Shown here: piece by piece, positions 25,980 through 33,652 of the stretch
Numbering within the stretch: the stretch's first letter is position 1
Layout: the number at the start of each line of letters is the position of its first letter
DNA from: JAPSGM01 sp963777045
Lineage (GTDB): Bacteria > Chloroflexota > Limnocylindria > QHBO01
Direction: 5' to 3'
Assembly: GCA_963777045.1 (NCBI GenBank)
Contig: CAVZPD010000009.1
Coordinates: 1 to 64,000, forward strand
Length of the DNA stretch: 64,000 nucleotides
Made by a program: the position numbers and the translations under genes
The notes under the pieces: model-generated
What the model was told of the DNA's origin: nothing
Databases searched by the model: none
What the model saw: the letters and a program-made list of their open reading frames with translations, nothing else

Positions 25980-27182
25980 CTAGGCGGTTCCAGCGGTCGC
26001 CTTCTGGCGGCTGCCGGTCCCCTTGGATGCCCCCTTCCGGGTCTCCGTGCCCACCAGCGTCTCGTCGTCGTCGCCGCGGATGAAGGCCTCCACCCGCTCG
26101 TGGGCGACGTCGTCGTGGATCTGCAGCGGGGGCGACTTCATGAAGTAGGCCGACGGCGCCACCAGTGTGCCGGCCAGGCCACGGTCGAGGCCCAGCTTGA
26201 GGCAGCGGATGGCATCGGTGATGACGCCCGCGGAGTTGGGCGAGTCCCAGACCTCCAGCTTCATCTCCAGGTTGAGCGGCACGTCGCCGTACGTGGTGCC
26301 CTCCATCCGGATGTGGCACCACTTGCGGTCCTTCAGCCACGGCACGTAGTCGGAGGGACCGACGTGGACGTTGTCGTCGTCGACCGGGTAGTCGATCATC
26401 GAGGTGACCGCGTTGGTCTTGCTGATCTTCTTCGACTCCAGCCGCTCGCGCTCCAGCATGTTCAGGAAGTCGGTGTTGCCGCCGAAGTTGAGCTGGTAGG
26501 TGCGGTCGATCCGGACGCCACGATCCATGAAGAGGCGGGTCAGCACGCGGTGGGTGATCGTCGCGCCGACCTGGCTCTTGATGTCGTCACCGATGATCGG
26601 GAGGCCCTTCTCGGCGAAGCGTCGCTGCCAGTACGGTTCCCGCCCGATGAAGACCGGGATGGCGTTGATGAACCCGACGCCTGCCTGCAGCGCCTGCTCC
26701 ACGTACCACTTGGTGGCCTGCTCGCTGCCAACCGGCAGGTAGCTGACCATGACGTCGACGTTGCGCTCCTTGAGGATGCCGACGATGTCGGCCGTCGGTC
26801 CGGGTGCCTTCTCGATCACCTCCGAGAGGTACTTGCCCAGGCCGTCGTGGGTCATGCCGCGTTCGACGGTGACGCCGGTGTGCGGCACATCGGTGAACTT
26901 GAAGGTGTTGTTCTGCCCCTCCCAGATCGCCTCCGAGAGGTCCTTGCCGACCTTGGTCTTGTCGACGTCGAAGGCGGCCACGAACTCGATGTCGCGGATG
27001 TGGTAGCCACCCAGGTTGACGTGCATCAACCCGGGAATCTGGTCGCCCTGCTTCGCGTTCTCGTAGTAGTAGCGTCCCTGCACCAGGCTCGAGGCGCAGT
27101 TGCCTACGCCCACGATCGCGACCCGGATCTTGCCATCCGGGCCCTTGCCGTTGCCGGCGCTCTTGCCGTTGCCGTTAGCCAC
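25980..27182 (-). CDS. ino1: inositol-3-phosphate synthase (Ino1)
   Basis: A 400-residue NAD-dependent enzyme that converts glucose 6-phosphate to myo-inositol phosphate. Conserved elements include the Rossmann loop VAIVGVGNCASSLVQG, VDVMVSYLPVGSEQATKWY, the GDDIKSQVGAT motif and the catalytic QLNFGGNTDF segment. GTG 27182 is chosen because AAGGGAG sits about ten bases ahead. An ATG at 27191 would leave no room for that site. The start overlaps the end of the CDP-alcohol phosphotransferase gene. It supplies the inositol phosphate for the phospholipid made by that neighbour. Confidence 0.95.
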   Translation of the reverse strand: MANGNGKSAGNGKGPDGKIRVAIVGVGNCASSLVQGRYYYENAKQGDQIPGLMHVNLGGYHIRDIEFVAAFDVDKTKVGKDLSEAIWEGQNNTFKFTDVPHTGVTVERGMTHDGLGKYLSEVIEKAPGPTADIVGILKERNVDVMVSYLPVGSEQATKWYVEQALQAGVGFINAIPVFIGREPYWQRRFAEKGLPIIGDDIKSQVGATITHRVLTRLFMDRGVRIDRTYQLNFGGNTDFLNMLERERLESKKISKTNAVTSMIDYPVDDDNVHVGPSDYVPWLKDRKWCHIRMEGTTYGDVPLNLEMKLEVWDSPNSAGVITDAIRCLKLGLDRGLAGTLVAPSAYFMKSPPLQIHDDVAHERVEAFIRGDDDETLVGTETRKGASKGTGSRQKATAGTA

Positions 27183-27876
27183 GGATCTCATTCTCCCTTG
27201 TCGCTTCGTCTGGGCCCTGAACGCGAACCAGCGTGCTGAGCCGATGAACATGCCAGATTCGCTGTGCCGTGGTCGCCAGCGCCAGGAGCGCAACGAACAC
27301 GAGGGCAGCGATGAGGCCCACCTGGAGGCCGATGCCCGCAAGGGCGATGCCGGCGATGACCAGGACCAGCCGCTCCACGCGCTGCGCCAGGCCCACCTCT
27401 GCGCTGAGTCCGAGCCCCTCCGCCCGGGCGCGCGTGTAGCTCACCAGGAACGAGGCGGTCAGCGCGGTCAGGGCCAGCAGGACCGGCACGGCCGGATCCG
27501 ATGTGTTGAGCAGGTAGTAGGCCGCGACGCCACCGTACAGGATCGCCTCCGCGGCGCGGTCCAGGGTGGAGTCGAGGAAGCCGCCGAAGGCGGTCGTCCC
27601 ACCCGTCGCGCGGGCGAGCGCACCGTCGACCGCGTCGAGCAGCGAGCCGGCGGTGAGGATGGCGGCGCCCGCCAGCAGCTGCCCGGCTGCGACGAGCCCC
27701 GACGCAGCCATCACGATCAGGAATCCGATCACCGTGACGGTGTTCGCCGTCAGGTGCAGTCGCACTGCGAGCCGGACCACGGGCGCGAGCACGGCGCGCC
27801 CGGTCTCCTTGACGCGCGTCGATAGCAGCGAGTCGCCGCGACGGAGGTTTCGCGCCCCCTGCTGGCTAGCTGACAT
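27175..27876 (-). CDS. CDP-alcohol phosphatidyltransferase (phosphatidylinositol phosphate synthase-like)
   Basis: A 233-residue membrane enzyme with about six helices. It contains the defining CDP-alcohol motif, D-x2-DG-x2-AR-x-G-x3-D-x3-D, seen as LLDAVDGALARATGG then FLDSTLDR (residues about 80-107). In actinobacteria the equivalent (PgsA1) joins CDP-diacylglycerol with inositol phosphate to give phosphatidylinositol phosphate. Coupling to ino1 (8-bp overlap) strongly suggests that substrate. It is cotranscribed behind the ArsR-like regulator, overlapping it by 11 bp. Confidence 0.88.
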   Translation of the reverse strand: MSASQQGARNLRRGDSLLSTRVKETGRAVLAPVVRLAVRLHLTANTVTVIGFLIVMAASGLVAAGQLLAGAAILTAGSLLDAVDGALARATGGTTAFGGFLDSTLDRAAEAILYGGVAAYYLLNTSDPAVPVLLALTALTASFLVSYTRARAEGLGLSAEVGLAQRVERLVLVIAGIALAGIGLQVGLIAALVFVALLALATTAQRIWHVHRLSTLVRVQGPDEATRENEIRG

Positions 27877-28249
27877 CGGAGACCTTCGCCCCTGCCGGCG
27901 ACTGCGCGGACTGAATGCCGGAGGTCCCGCTGACCAGGCGCGCTTCCGCCTCGTGCAGCTCCTCGAAGGCGGCGGTGCGCAGGCGGCAGCTGGTGGTGCG
28001 CCCGTTGCGCCGCGTGTCGATCAGGCCGGCCAGCCGCAGGATGCGGAGGTGCCAGCTGATGAGCGGCTGCGACAGGCCGACGCGCGCGGAGAGCGCGTTG
28101 ACCGGCATCGGCCCATCCTCGGCCAGCAGACCGATGACGCGCAGCCGCGTCTCGTCGCCGAGCGCGCGGTAGAGGGTTCGCAGGCGCCGCAAATCGCGTT
28201 CGCCGGCGCTTTCGGTGGGGAGGGTCACAGTGCAGCCGATCTTTATCAA
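27866..28249 (-). CDS. ArsR-family winged-helix regulator
   Basis: About 127 residues with an ArsR/SmtB HTH: LYRALGDETRLRVIGLLAED, the recognition region VGLSQPLISWHLRILRLAGL and a wing (DTRRNGRTTSCRL). No CxC metal site is evident in the recognition helix, so the signal may not be a metal. The start given is TTG 28249, which lies inside its own likely operator. A GTG at 28228 is an alternative. As first gene of the inositol-lipid operon it probably autoregulates that operon and perhaps the divergent ABC genes. Confidence 0.85.
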   Translation of the reverse strand: MIKIGCTVTLPTESAGERDLRRLRTLYRALGDETRLRVIGLLAEDGPMPVNALSARVGLSQPLISWHLRILRLAGLIDTRRNGRTTSCRLRTAAFEELHEAEARLVSGTSGIQSAQSPAGAKVSDVS

Positions 28250-28277
28250 ATGCGGATTGATATAAGCGGATGCTTAT
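28244..28277. promoter_or_regulatory. ArsR-type operator: two adjacent palindromes
   Basis: TATCAA-N7-TTGATA (28244-28262) contains the ATCAA/TTGAT half sites typical of ArsR-family boxes. A second palindrome, ATAAGC-GGAT-GCTTAT, follows directly (28262-28277). They lie between arsR and the divergent ABC genes, whose possible -10 TAGACT is at 28313-28318. The region is strikingly AT-richer than its surroundings. Binding by the adjacent regulator is inferred. Confidence 0.7.
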
Positions 28278-28357
28278 GATATCGGCGGTCCGGGATGCCG
28301 TCAAGCGGGTGCTAGACTCGCTGCGCCGATCTCCTCCAGCTACCCGGGAGGCACCTC

Positions 28358-29191
28358 CTGACGAGTTCCACCCCCGACGCGCTGTGGTCATCACGGTCGG
28401 TCCGGCTGCTGCGTCCCGCGGCGATCGAGGTGCGCGGCGTGCGGACGGCGGGCTCCGGCCGCCAGGCGGCGCTGCGGGGCATCGAGCTGAGCGTGCCGGT
28501 GGGAGCCCGGCTGCTGCTGGCGTCGCGCCCCGAGGCGCACGGCACGCTGCTGCTGCGCGTGCTGGCCGGGCTGGTGCGCCCGTCGGCCGGGCGAATCGCC
28601 ATGGCCGGAGTCACCCGTTCCGACGACACCGCCGAGGGCTGGGCGCGCCGCGTCGGCTACGTGGGGCCGCAGCCGGCCATCTACCCGTGGCTGTCGCCGG
28701 CCGAAGCGCTCGGGCTCGCCGCGCAGCTGGCCGGGCTGGAGCGACGCGAGGCGGCGGCTCGGGTGGGGGAGATGATCGAGCGTTTCGATCTGGCAGCTCG
28801 CGCCACGCATCCGCTCTCGCGCAGCGGACCGATGGTGGCCCAGAAAACGGCGCTGGCTGCCACGCTCGTCACCGATCCCGAGGTGCTGCTGCTGGACGAG
28901 CCGCTGCGCTCGGTCGATCCCGACGAGCGTCATCGCCTGCTGCTGCTGAAGCCACCGCGGCTGACGGTCGTGATTGCCAGCCGCTACCCGGCCAGCGAGG
29001 AGGGACTCGTGAACCAGGTGGCCCTCATCCGCGACGGCCGGATTGCGCTGCACGCCAACGTCAGCGAGCTGCAGTCACACCGGCTGCCGCTCTCGGCACG
29101 TGGAATCGAGTCGCTTGCGGACCGTTACGGCGCCGCGGCCGAGTCCCGTCCGCCGACGGGCGGCACCAGCCGGGCCACCGCGTCCACGTGA
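28358..29191 (+). CDS. degenerate ABC-type ATP-binding protein
   Basis: About 277 residues from CTG 28358, which has GGGAGG six bases ahead. A shorter form from GTG 28430 would cut the family-typical start (AAIEVRGVRT). Walker B is normal (VLLLDEPLRSVDP), but the Walker A region reads ASRPEAHGTLLLR with no GxGK[S/T]. The signature is altered (LSRSGPMVAQ) and the H-loop His position reads ASR. ATP hydrolysis is therefore doubtful. It overlaps the membrane protein gene by GTGA. Divergent from the ArsR-headed operon. Confidence 0.7.
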   Translation: MTSSTPDALWSSRSVRLLRPAAIEVRGVRTAGSGRQAALRGIELSVPVGARLLLASRPEAHGTLLLRVLAGLVRPSAGRIAMAGVTRSDDTAEGWARRVGYVGPQPAIYPWLSPAEALGLAAQLAGLERREAAARVGEMIERFDLAARATHPLSRSGPMVAQKTALAATLVTDPEVLLLDEPLRSVDPDERHRLLLLKPPRLTVVIASRYPASEEGLVNQVALIRDGRIALHANVSELQSHRLPLSARGIESLADRYGAAAESRPPTGGTSRATAST

Positions 29192-29910
29192 CCCGATTCG
29201 TCCCGGTCGCCGGCCTGGCGCTGCACCAGCTGTGGATGACCTTCCGGCTGCTGCCGGTCGTGGGCGCGATCATCGGGGCCAGCCTGCCCGCGGCGCTGCT
29301 GCCGGAGACCATGACGCCGGGCCTGGCCGATGCCCCGCTCGGTCCGCTCGGCTGGTACGCCATCGCCCTTGCGGTCGCGCTGGCGTTCACCGCCATGGTG
29401 GCCGCCCTGACGATCGCTCTCGAGCGCCGGCGCGGCACGGCCGGCTGGCTGGCGGTCCGGGCCGTCCCGCGAGGCACCATCCTGCTCTCCTGGTTCGCAG
29501 CCTTCGCCCTGCTCGTGGGCGCGGCCATGCTGCCGGCGGGGGTCGTTGGCTGGCTCTCCCTGGCCAGCTCTCTGCCGCCTGGCAGCCTGCTGCCCTTCGT
29601 CGCGGCCCTGGCCTCCGCCGCCGCGGCCGGGCTGGCCGCCATCGCCCTGGGCCTGCTGGCCGGCACGCTGCTGGGACCCCTGGCCGCCGCCTCCGCCGCG
29701 CTGCTGGTCGCCGGGCTGGCGCTCGTCGGCGCGGCGACCGGTCAGTGGTCCTGGGCCGGCATGCCCGGTGGCGGCCTCGCCGTCCTGGGCAGCCTCACCA
29801 CGGCGCAGCGCCCCATTGCCGACGCCCTCCTCGCGGGCGGCACCTCGATCGCGGTCACGTCCCTGCTGCTGATCGCGGCCGCGGCGAGCTTCGAGCGAGC
29901 GAACCTGTGA
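29188..29910 (+). CDS. ABC-associated integral membrane protein
   Basis: About 240 residues with six hydrophobic helices and no recognised motif. Starts at GTG overlapping the stop of the degenerate ABC gene (GTGA), so it is very likely its membrane partner, like ABC-2 permeases. Very Ala/Leu/Gly-rich helices (AAAAGLAAIALGLLAG). The downstream MFS gene begins eight bases after its stop. Confidence 0.7.
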   Translation: MTRFVPVAGLALHQLWMTFRLLPVVGAIIGASLPAALLPETMTPGLADAPLGPLGWYAIALAVALAFTAMVAALTIALERRRGTAGWLAVRAVPRGTILLSWFAAFALLVGAAMLPAGVVGWLSLASSLPPGSLLPFVAALASAAAAGLAAIALGLLAGTLLGPLAAASAALLVAGLALVGAATGQWSWAGMPGGGLAVLGSLTTAQRPIADALLAGGTSIAVTSLLLIAAAASFERANL

Positions 29911-29917
29911 CGGATCT

Positions 29918-31552
29918 GTGAGCGCACCGGCGTCGCCCAGCGTGCGCATGCACCCGGTCCTGGCCTGGGCCGTCCTGGTGGTCGCGTCGCTGGGGGTCTT
30001 CCTTGGCGGCGCGGAGCTCATGGTGGTCGCCATCGCGCTGCCGTCGATCGTCGCCGACTTCGGCGGCTGGGCCGACCTGGCGCGCGTTTCGTGGATCGTG
30101 AACGGGTACCTGCTGGCCTACATCGTGGCGATGCCGCTGGCCGGCCGGGCCGCCGACCTGTGGGGCGCGCGGCGGCTCTTCGTCGCGGCGCTGATCCTCT
30201 TCAGCGTGGGGAGCCTGGGCGCCGGGCTGTCGCGCTTCGCAGGACAGGAGGCGGGCCTCGACTGGCTCATTGCGTCGCGCGTTGTGCAGGGGTTCGGCGG
30301 CGGCGCGCTGGTGCCGCTCTCGATGTCGCTGGCAAGCCACCTGTTCGTGGGGCGTATGCGCTCGGCCGCGCTCGGGGTGGAGGGAGCGGCCACCTTCGTG
30401 GGGATGGCGGTCGGCCCGGTCTATGGAGCCTGGGTCCTGCTCAACCTGGCGCTGCCGCTGCCCGGCGTCGACCTCGCGACCTGGCAGTGGATCTTCTTCC
30501 TGAATGTTCCCGCCGCGATCATCACGCTGCTCCTGATCTACGTGGTCGCCGGCGGCATCGAGACGCCGCGGGCGAGCGGCGGTGTCGACCTGGGCGGTGC
30601 GCTGCTCGTCAGCATCGCGCTGCTCTCCGGCGTCGCGGCACTCACCGTGGCCGGCGAACGGGGCTGGCTGGATCCCTTCATCCTGGGCGGCTTCGCGGTC
30701 TCGGCGCTGGCGCTCGTCGGCTTCGTGCTGCTGGAGCTGCGTCTCCGCGGTCCGCTCGTCGATCCTCGCCTCTTCGCGGATCGCAACTTCTCATCGGCCA
30801 ACCTTGTCAGCCTGCTCACCGGGTACACCCTCGCGACGGCGATCATCGGCGGACCCGTCTTCGTCAACCGGGTGCTGAATCAGGGGCCGGAGTCGTCGGC
30901 GCTGGCATTGACCGGCTTGACGGTGAGCATCGCTGGCGGCGCGGTGCTGGGCGGGCTCGTCTCGGCGGTCGTCGGGGAGCGGGTCACCACCACCACGGGC
31001 GTCCTCCTCAGCATCCTCGGGCTCGGCCTCGCCAGCGGTTGGGGGACCGATACCGGGCTCGACCGCCTCGTCCGCGACCTCGCCATCTTCGGGGCCGGAT
31101 TCGGCCTGACCGTCTCCCCCCGCGCGACCGCGGCCGTGGAGGCGGCCGGCGCATCGGCCTACGGCGTGGCGAGCGCCATGCTGCACATCACGCGCACGAT
31201 CGGCATGAGCATCGGCCTGGCACTCCTGACGAGCATCGGCCAGAACCGGATCGACGAGCTGACGGCGCTGATCAACGATCCCGTGCGGCGCGACGCGCTG
31301 GTGCAGCGCCTGGGCCACCCCGAGTTCGTGGGCATGGACCCGCGCGACTCGCTGCAGCTGGTGGACCTGCTCGAGCGCTGGTCACGCGGTGAGGCGGCGG
31401 ACGTGCTGCGGCTGGTGCTGACCATCGCCCTGGGCGTGGCCGTGGCGACGCTGCTGCCGGCGATCCTGGTCGGCGGGCGCTCCCGTGCGACTCCGTCCGC
31501 AGGCCGTCCCGCCCTTCGCACCGAGCCGATAGATCTATCGGATCGCACCTGA
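29918..31552 (+). CDS. MFS transporter, DHA2 (EmrB/QacA-like) family
   Basis: A 544-residue protein with about 14 membrane helices, typical of drug:H+ antiporters of the DHA2 group. The first helix ends in ELMVVAIALPSIVADFGG, followed by SWIVNGYLLAYIVAMPLAGRAADLWG (motif A-like). Start is GTG 29918. The last codons, including the stop, lie inside copy 3 of the CGATAG element, so the C-terminal residues PIDLSDRT are encoded by repeat DNA. Substrate not determinable. Confidence 0.88.
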   Translation: MSAPASPSVRMHPVLAWAVLVVASLGVFLGGAELMVVAIALPSIVADFGGWADLARVSWIVNGYLLAYIVAMPLAGRAADLWGARRLFVAALILFSVGSLGAGLSRFAGQEAGLDWLIASRVVQGFGGGALVPLSMSLASHLFVGRMRSAALGVEGAATFVGMAVGPVYGAWVLLNLALPLPGVDLATWQWIFFLNVPAAIITLLLIYVVAGGIETPRASGGVDLGGALLVSIALLSGVAALTVAGERGWLDPFILGGFAVSALALVGFVLLELRLRGPLVDPRLFADRNFSSANLVSLLTGYTLATAIIGGPVFVNRVLNQGPESSALALTGLTVSIAGGAVLGGLVSAVVGERVTTTTGVLLSILGLGLASGWGTDTGLDRLVRDLAIFGAGFGLTVSPRATAAVEAAGASAYGVASAMLHITRTIGMSIGLALLTSIGQNRIDELTALINDPVRRDALVQRLGHPEFVGMDPRDSLQLVDLLERWSRGEAADVLRLVLTIALGVAVATLLPAILVGGRSRATPSAGRPALRTEPIDLSDRT

Positions 31553-31702
31553 GTCGGTGTTCCGGTGCGGAAACCACCGATCTATCGGTGCCTCGCCAGC
31601 CTGGCGCGCGCCCGGAGGGGCAGTCCCTGCACAGCCTGCACCGATAGACCTGCCAAATCCCCACCCAGACGGCAGCCCGGGCGCAAATCCGAACATCTAT
31701 CG
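31527..31702. repeat. CGATAG four-arm intergenic element, copy 3
   Basis: Arms at 31527-31535, 31579-31589, 31640-31648 and 31695-31704, spaced as in the other copies. Arm 1 is part of a perfect 16-bp palindrome CCGATAGATCTATCGG (31526-31541). This copy begins inside the final codons of the MFS gene, unlike the others, and has no tandem repeat to its left. The inner part before arm 3 keeps CAGCCTGCACCGATAG. Confidence 0.85.
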
Positions 31703-31762
31703 GTGCGCGCCCCGGCAGATCGGCCATCACGCCTGAACCGCTGCGCGGCGCGCTTCGTCGGC

Positions 31763-31902
31763 GTACCCGTGATGACGGGTACTACAGGAAGGGCATCCCC
31801 GCGGTACCCGAGACTGCGGGTGCAATGGGGAGGCGGCACCCGATTCCTCCCCGATTCACCCGGCGGCGCGGGTGAGGTGGGGAGGACCTCCCCGATGCAC
31901 CC
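31763..31902. repeat. compact cluster of GGGTAC and GGGTGC hairpins
   Basis: A perfect hairpin GTACCCGT-GATG-ACGGGTAC (31763-31782) is followed by GTACCCG/CGGGTGC (31804-31823). Then come four 16-bp arms alternating in orientation: 31818-31833, 31846-31861, 31870-31885 and 31887-31902 (GGGTGCAATGGGGAGG and its inverted relatives). Arm 1 pairs with arm 4, and arm 2 with arm 3. It has the same alternating plan as the CGATAG element but half the length. It lies at the 3' end of the sortase-like gene. Confidence 0.7.
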
Positions 31903-31934
31903 AGGGAATGGGTAAGGCAGCGGCTCGCAGAGAG

Positions 31935-32648
31935 TCAGCCGACCGGCTCGGCCACCACGATCAGCTCGCCCCAGTTGCGGTTGTAGCCCTGGCTGGTCTG
32001 CAGGGTGAGCCGCTCGTGATCGGTCGGCTGGGTCCAGGCCGCGCCCTCCGCGCAGCCGGGCGGGGCGTACTTCAGGGCCAGGGGCGGGTTTGGATGCGGG
32101 TCGGCGCGATCATCGGGACAGCTCACGTTGGGGTGCACCTCGGTGACGCGGTAGGTGAGCACGGCGCCGTCGGACATGAGGACCTTCACCTCCGCCCCCA
32201 GCTGCACGTTCCAGAGCGGCTTGAAGAGGTAGAGCTCCGCGTGCGCAAAGATGTACGAGTTCGTGCCGCGACCCGGCTCCGAGCTGTTGCGCAGGATGTA
32301 GGCGCCGTCGTGCGGGGGGAAGTCATCGGTCCCGGCCTCGCCGGACTTGTAGACCTCGACGTTGATCCCCACCGACTCGATCTGCAGCTGGGTCGCCAGC
32401 CAGTCGTCGGGAATCGGCGTAGCGTCGATCGTGGGTGACGGCTGCGGGCTGGCCGGCTCGCTCGTCTGCAGCGACGGCTGCGGGGTGGGCGAGATCGAGG
32501 CGACGGCGAGCGGGCTCGTCGGATCGGGAATCGGCGGCAGGCTGGCGCCCGGCGGCTGGTCGAGGTCCAGCTGCCCCGCGATAATGAGGACGACCCCCGC
32601 AAGTCCAAGCAGGAGCGGCACCCAGATGCCCGATGAGACGCGTCGCAT
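31935..32648 (-). CDS. sortase-fold protein with Ser at the catalytic Cys position
   Basis: A 237-residue protein with an N-terminal membrane anchor (residues about 8-25), a Pro/Ser/Thr-rich linker (about 30-75) and a C-terminal sortase-like domain. The His motif is visible (SYIFAHAEL). Where class-typical sortases have TLxTC, this reads LTLQTSQG, with codon AGC for Ser. The downstream Arg is present (YNRNWGELIVVAE). A one-base change would explain Cys to Ser, so an altered or lost transpeptidase activity is likely unless the codon is an error. Near-leaderless promoter. No substrate with a sorting signal was found nearby. Confidence 0.75.
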   Translation of the reverse strand: MRRVSSGIWVPLLLGLAGVVLIIAGQLDLDQPPGASLPPIPDPTSPLAVASISPTPQPSLQTSEPASPQPSPTIDATPIPDDWLATQLQIESVGINVEVYKSGEAGTDDFPPHDGAYILRNSSEPGRGTNSYIFAHAELYLFKPLWNVQLGAEVKVLMSDGAVLTYRVTEVHPNVSCPDDRADPHPNPPLALKYAPPGCAEGAAWTQPTDHERLTLQTSQGYNRNWGELIVVAEPVG

Positions 32649-32678
32649 GACGGGGCGGAGTCTAGCAACGATCCGGTC
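32649..32678. promoter_or_regulatory. 30-bp divergent promoter region (sortase-like / otsB)
   Basis: On the minus strand TAGACT (plus-strand 32659-32664) ends ten bases before the sortase-like ATG. On the plus strand TAGCAA (32663-32668) ends ten bases before the otsB ATG. With starts 30 bp apart, both transcripts would have leaders of only a few bases. The two -10 boxes overlap, so the two promoters may compete. Confidence 0.4.
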
Positions 32679-33506
32679 ATGACCCGCCCCGGACCGATGG
32701 AGCAGCCCACCCCGGACCGTGCGCTGGCGCTGGCGCGGGAGGCGCTGTCGGCTGCACCGGCGGGACTCCTGACCGATCTCGACGGCACGCTCTCACCGAT
32801 CGTGGCGGATGCCGCCGCCGCCAGCGCGCTGCCGGGCGCGGCCGAGGCGCTGTCGGGGTTGAGGACGCGCATCGCGGTGGTCGGCATCGTCAGTGGGCGT
32901 GCAGCCGGCGATGTGCGGCGGATCATCGGTTCGGACGACGTGCTCGTGGTCGGCAACCACGGCCTGGAGTGGCTGGAAGCGGGCTCGCCCGAGCCGGTGG
33001 CCCAGCCCGGGCAGTCAGAGGCGAGCGACGCGGTCGCCCGGGCCGTGGAGCTCGTGCCAGAGCTCGCCGGCGTCACCACCGAGAACAAGGGCCTCTCGGC
33101 CACGATCCATTTCCGCAACGCGCCCGACCCGGCGGCGGCGGGGCGTCGCGTGCGGCTCGCGCTGGAAGCCGGCGCCCCCGCCGGCGTGGTGCTGCGCCCG
33201 GGCCGGATGTCGCTGGAGCTGCGGCCCGGAGGGGCCGGCGACAAGGGAACGGCGGTCCGCGCGGTGGTCGAGCGTCACGCCCTTCGCGGACTGGTGGTGC
33301 TCGGCGACGATGTCACCGACCTCGACATGTTCCGGGCCGCCCGCGAGCTCCGGGAAGCTGGTCGGCTCCGCGCCGCGATCCTGGGAGTCGCCGGGGGCCG
33401 CGAGGTCCCGCCCGAGGTGCTCGACGCCGTGGACGCGGTGCTGCCCGATCCGGCCAGCGTGGTGGAGCTGCTGCGGGCCCTCGTTTCCGCCAGCCCGCGG
33501 CGCTAA
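32679..33506 (+). CDS. otsB: trehalose-6-phosphate phosphatase
   Basis: A 275-residue HAD-superfamily phosphatase that removes phosphate from trehalose 6-phosphate. Motif I is LLTDLDGTLSPI, a middle motif VSGRAAGDVRR follows, and the end has the metal-site GDDVTDLDMFRA block. Its partner otsA lies downstream in the opposite, converging orientation, so the two enzymes of the pathway are separately transcribed. Trehalose probably serves in stress protection here. Confidence 0.93.
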   Translation: MTRPGPMEQPTPDRALALAREALSAAPAGLLTDLDGTLSPIVADAAAASALPGAAEALSGLRTRIAVVGIVSGRAAGDVRRIIGSDDVLVVGNHGLEWLEAGSPEPVAQPGQSEASDAVARAVELVPELAGVTTENKGLSATIHFRNAPDPAAAGRRVRLALEAGAPAGVVLRPGRMSLELRPGGAGDKGTAVRAVVERHALRGLVVLGDDVTDLDMFRAARELREAGRLRAAILGVAGGREVPPEVLDAVDAVLPDPASVVELLRALVSASPRR

Positions 33507-33652
33507 CGACCAGGAATCGCGTCGGCGGGACCGTGATGCGGCGCTTTCCTGGCCGGATCAGCCAACGGCTGAGAGAGACGACGAAGAAGGACCCACATCC
33601 TGGCCGATAGCGCCACCTGCTGGCCGATACCCCTCGCCGCAGAGCTGACTCC

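Noticed and set aside
31740..31934. Gap after CGATAG copy 3 as protein-coding
   Set aside because: Frames here are short and run through perfect hairpins (31763-31902) without a ribosome-binding site. The sequence is better explained as repeat elements.
33507..33652. CTGGCCGATA words between otsB and otsA as another CGATAG element
   Set aside because: Two direct copies occur but there are no paired arms or family spacing. Only a small TCAGCC/GGCTGA hairpin (33558-33572) is present.
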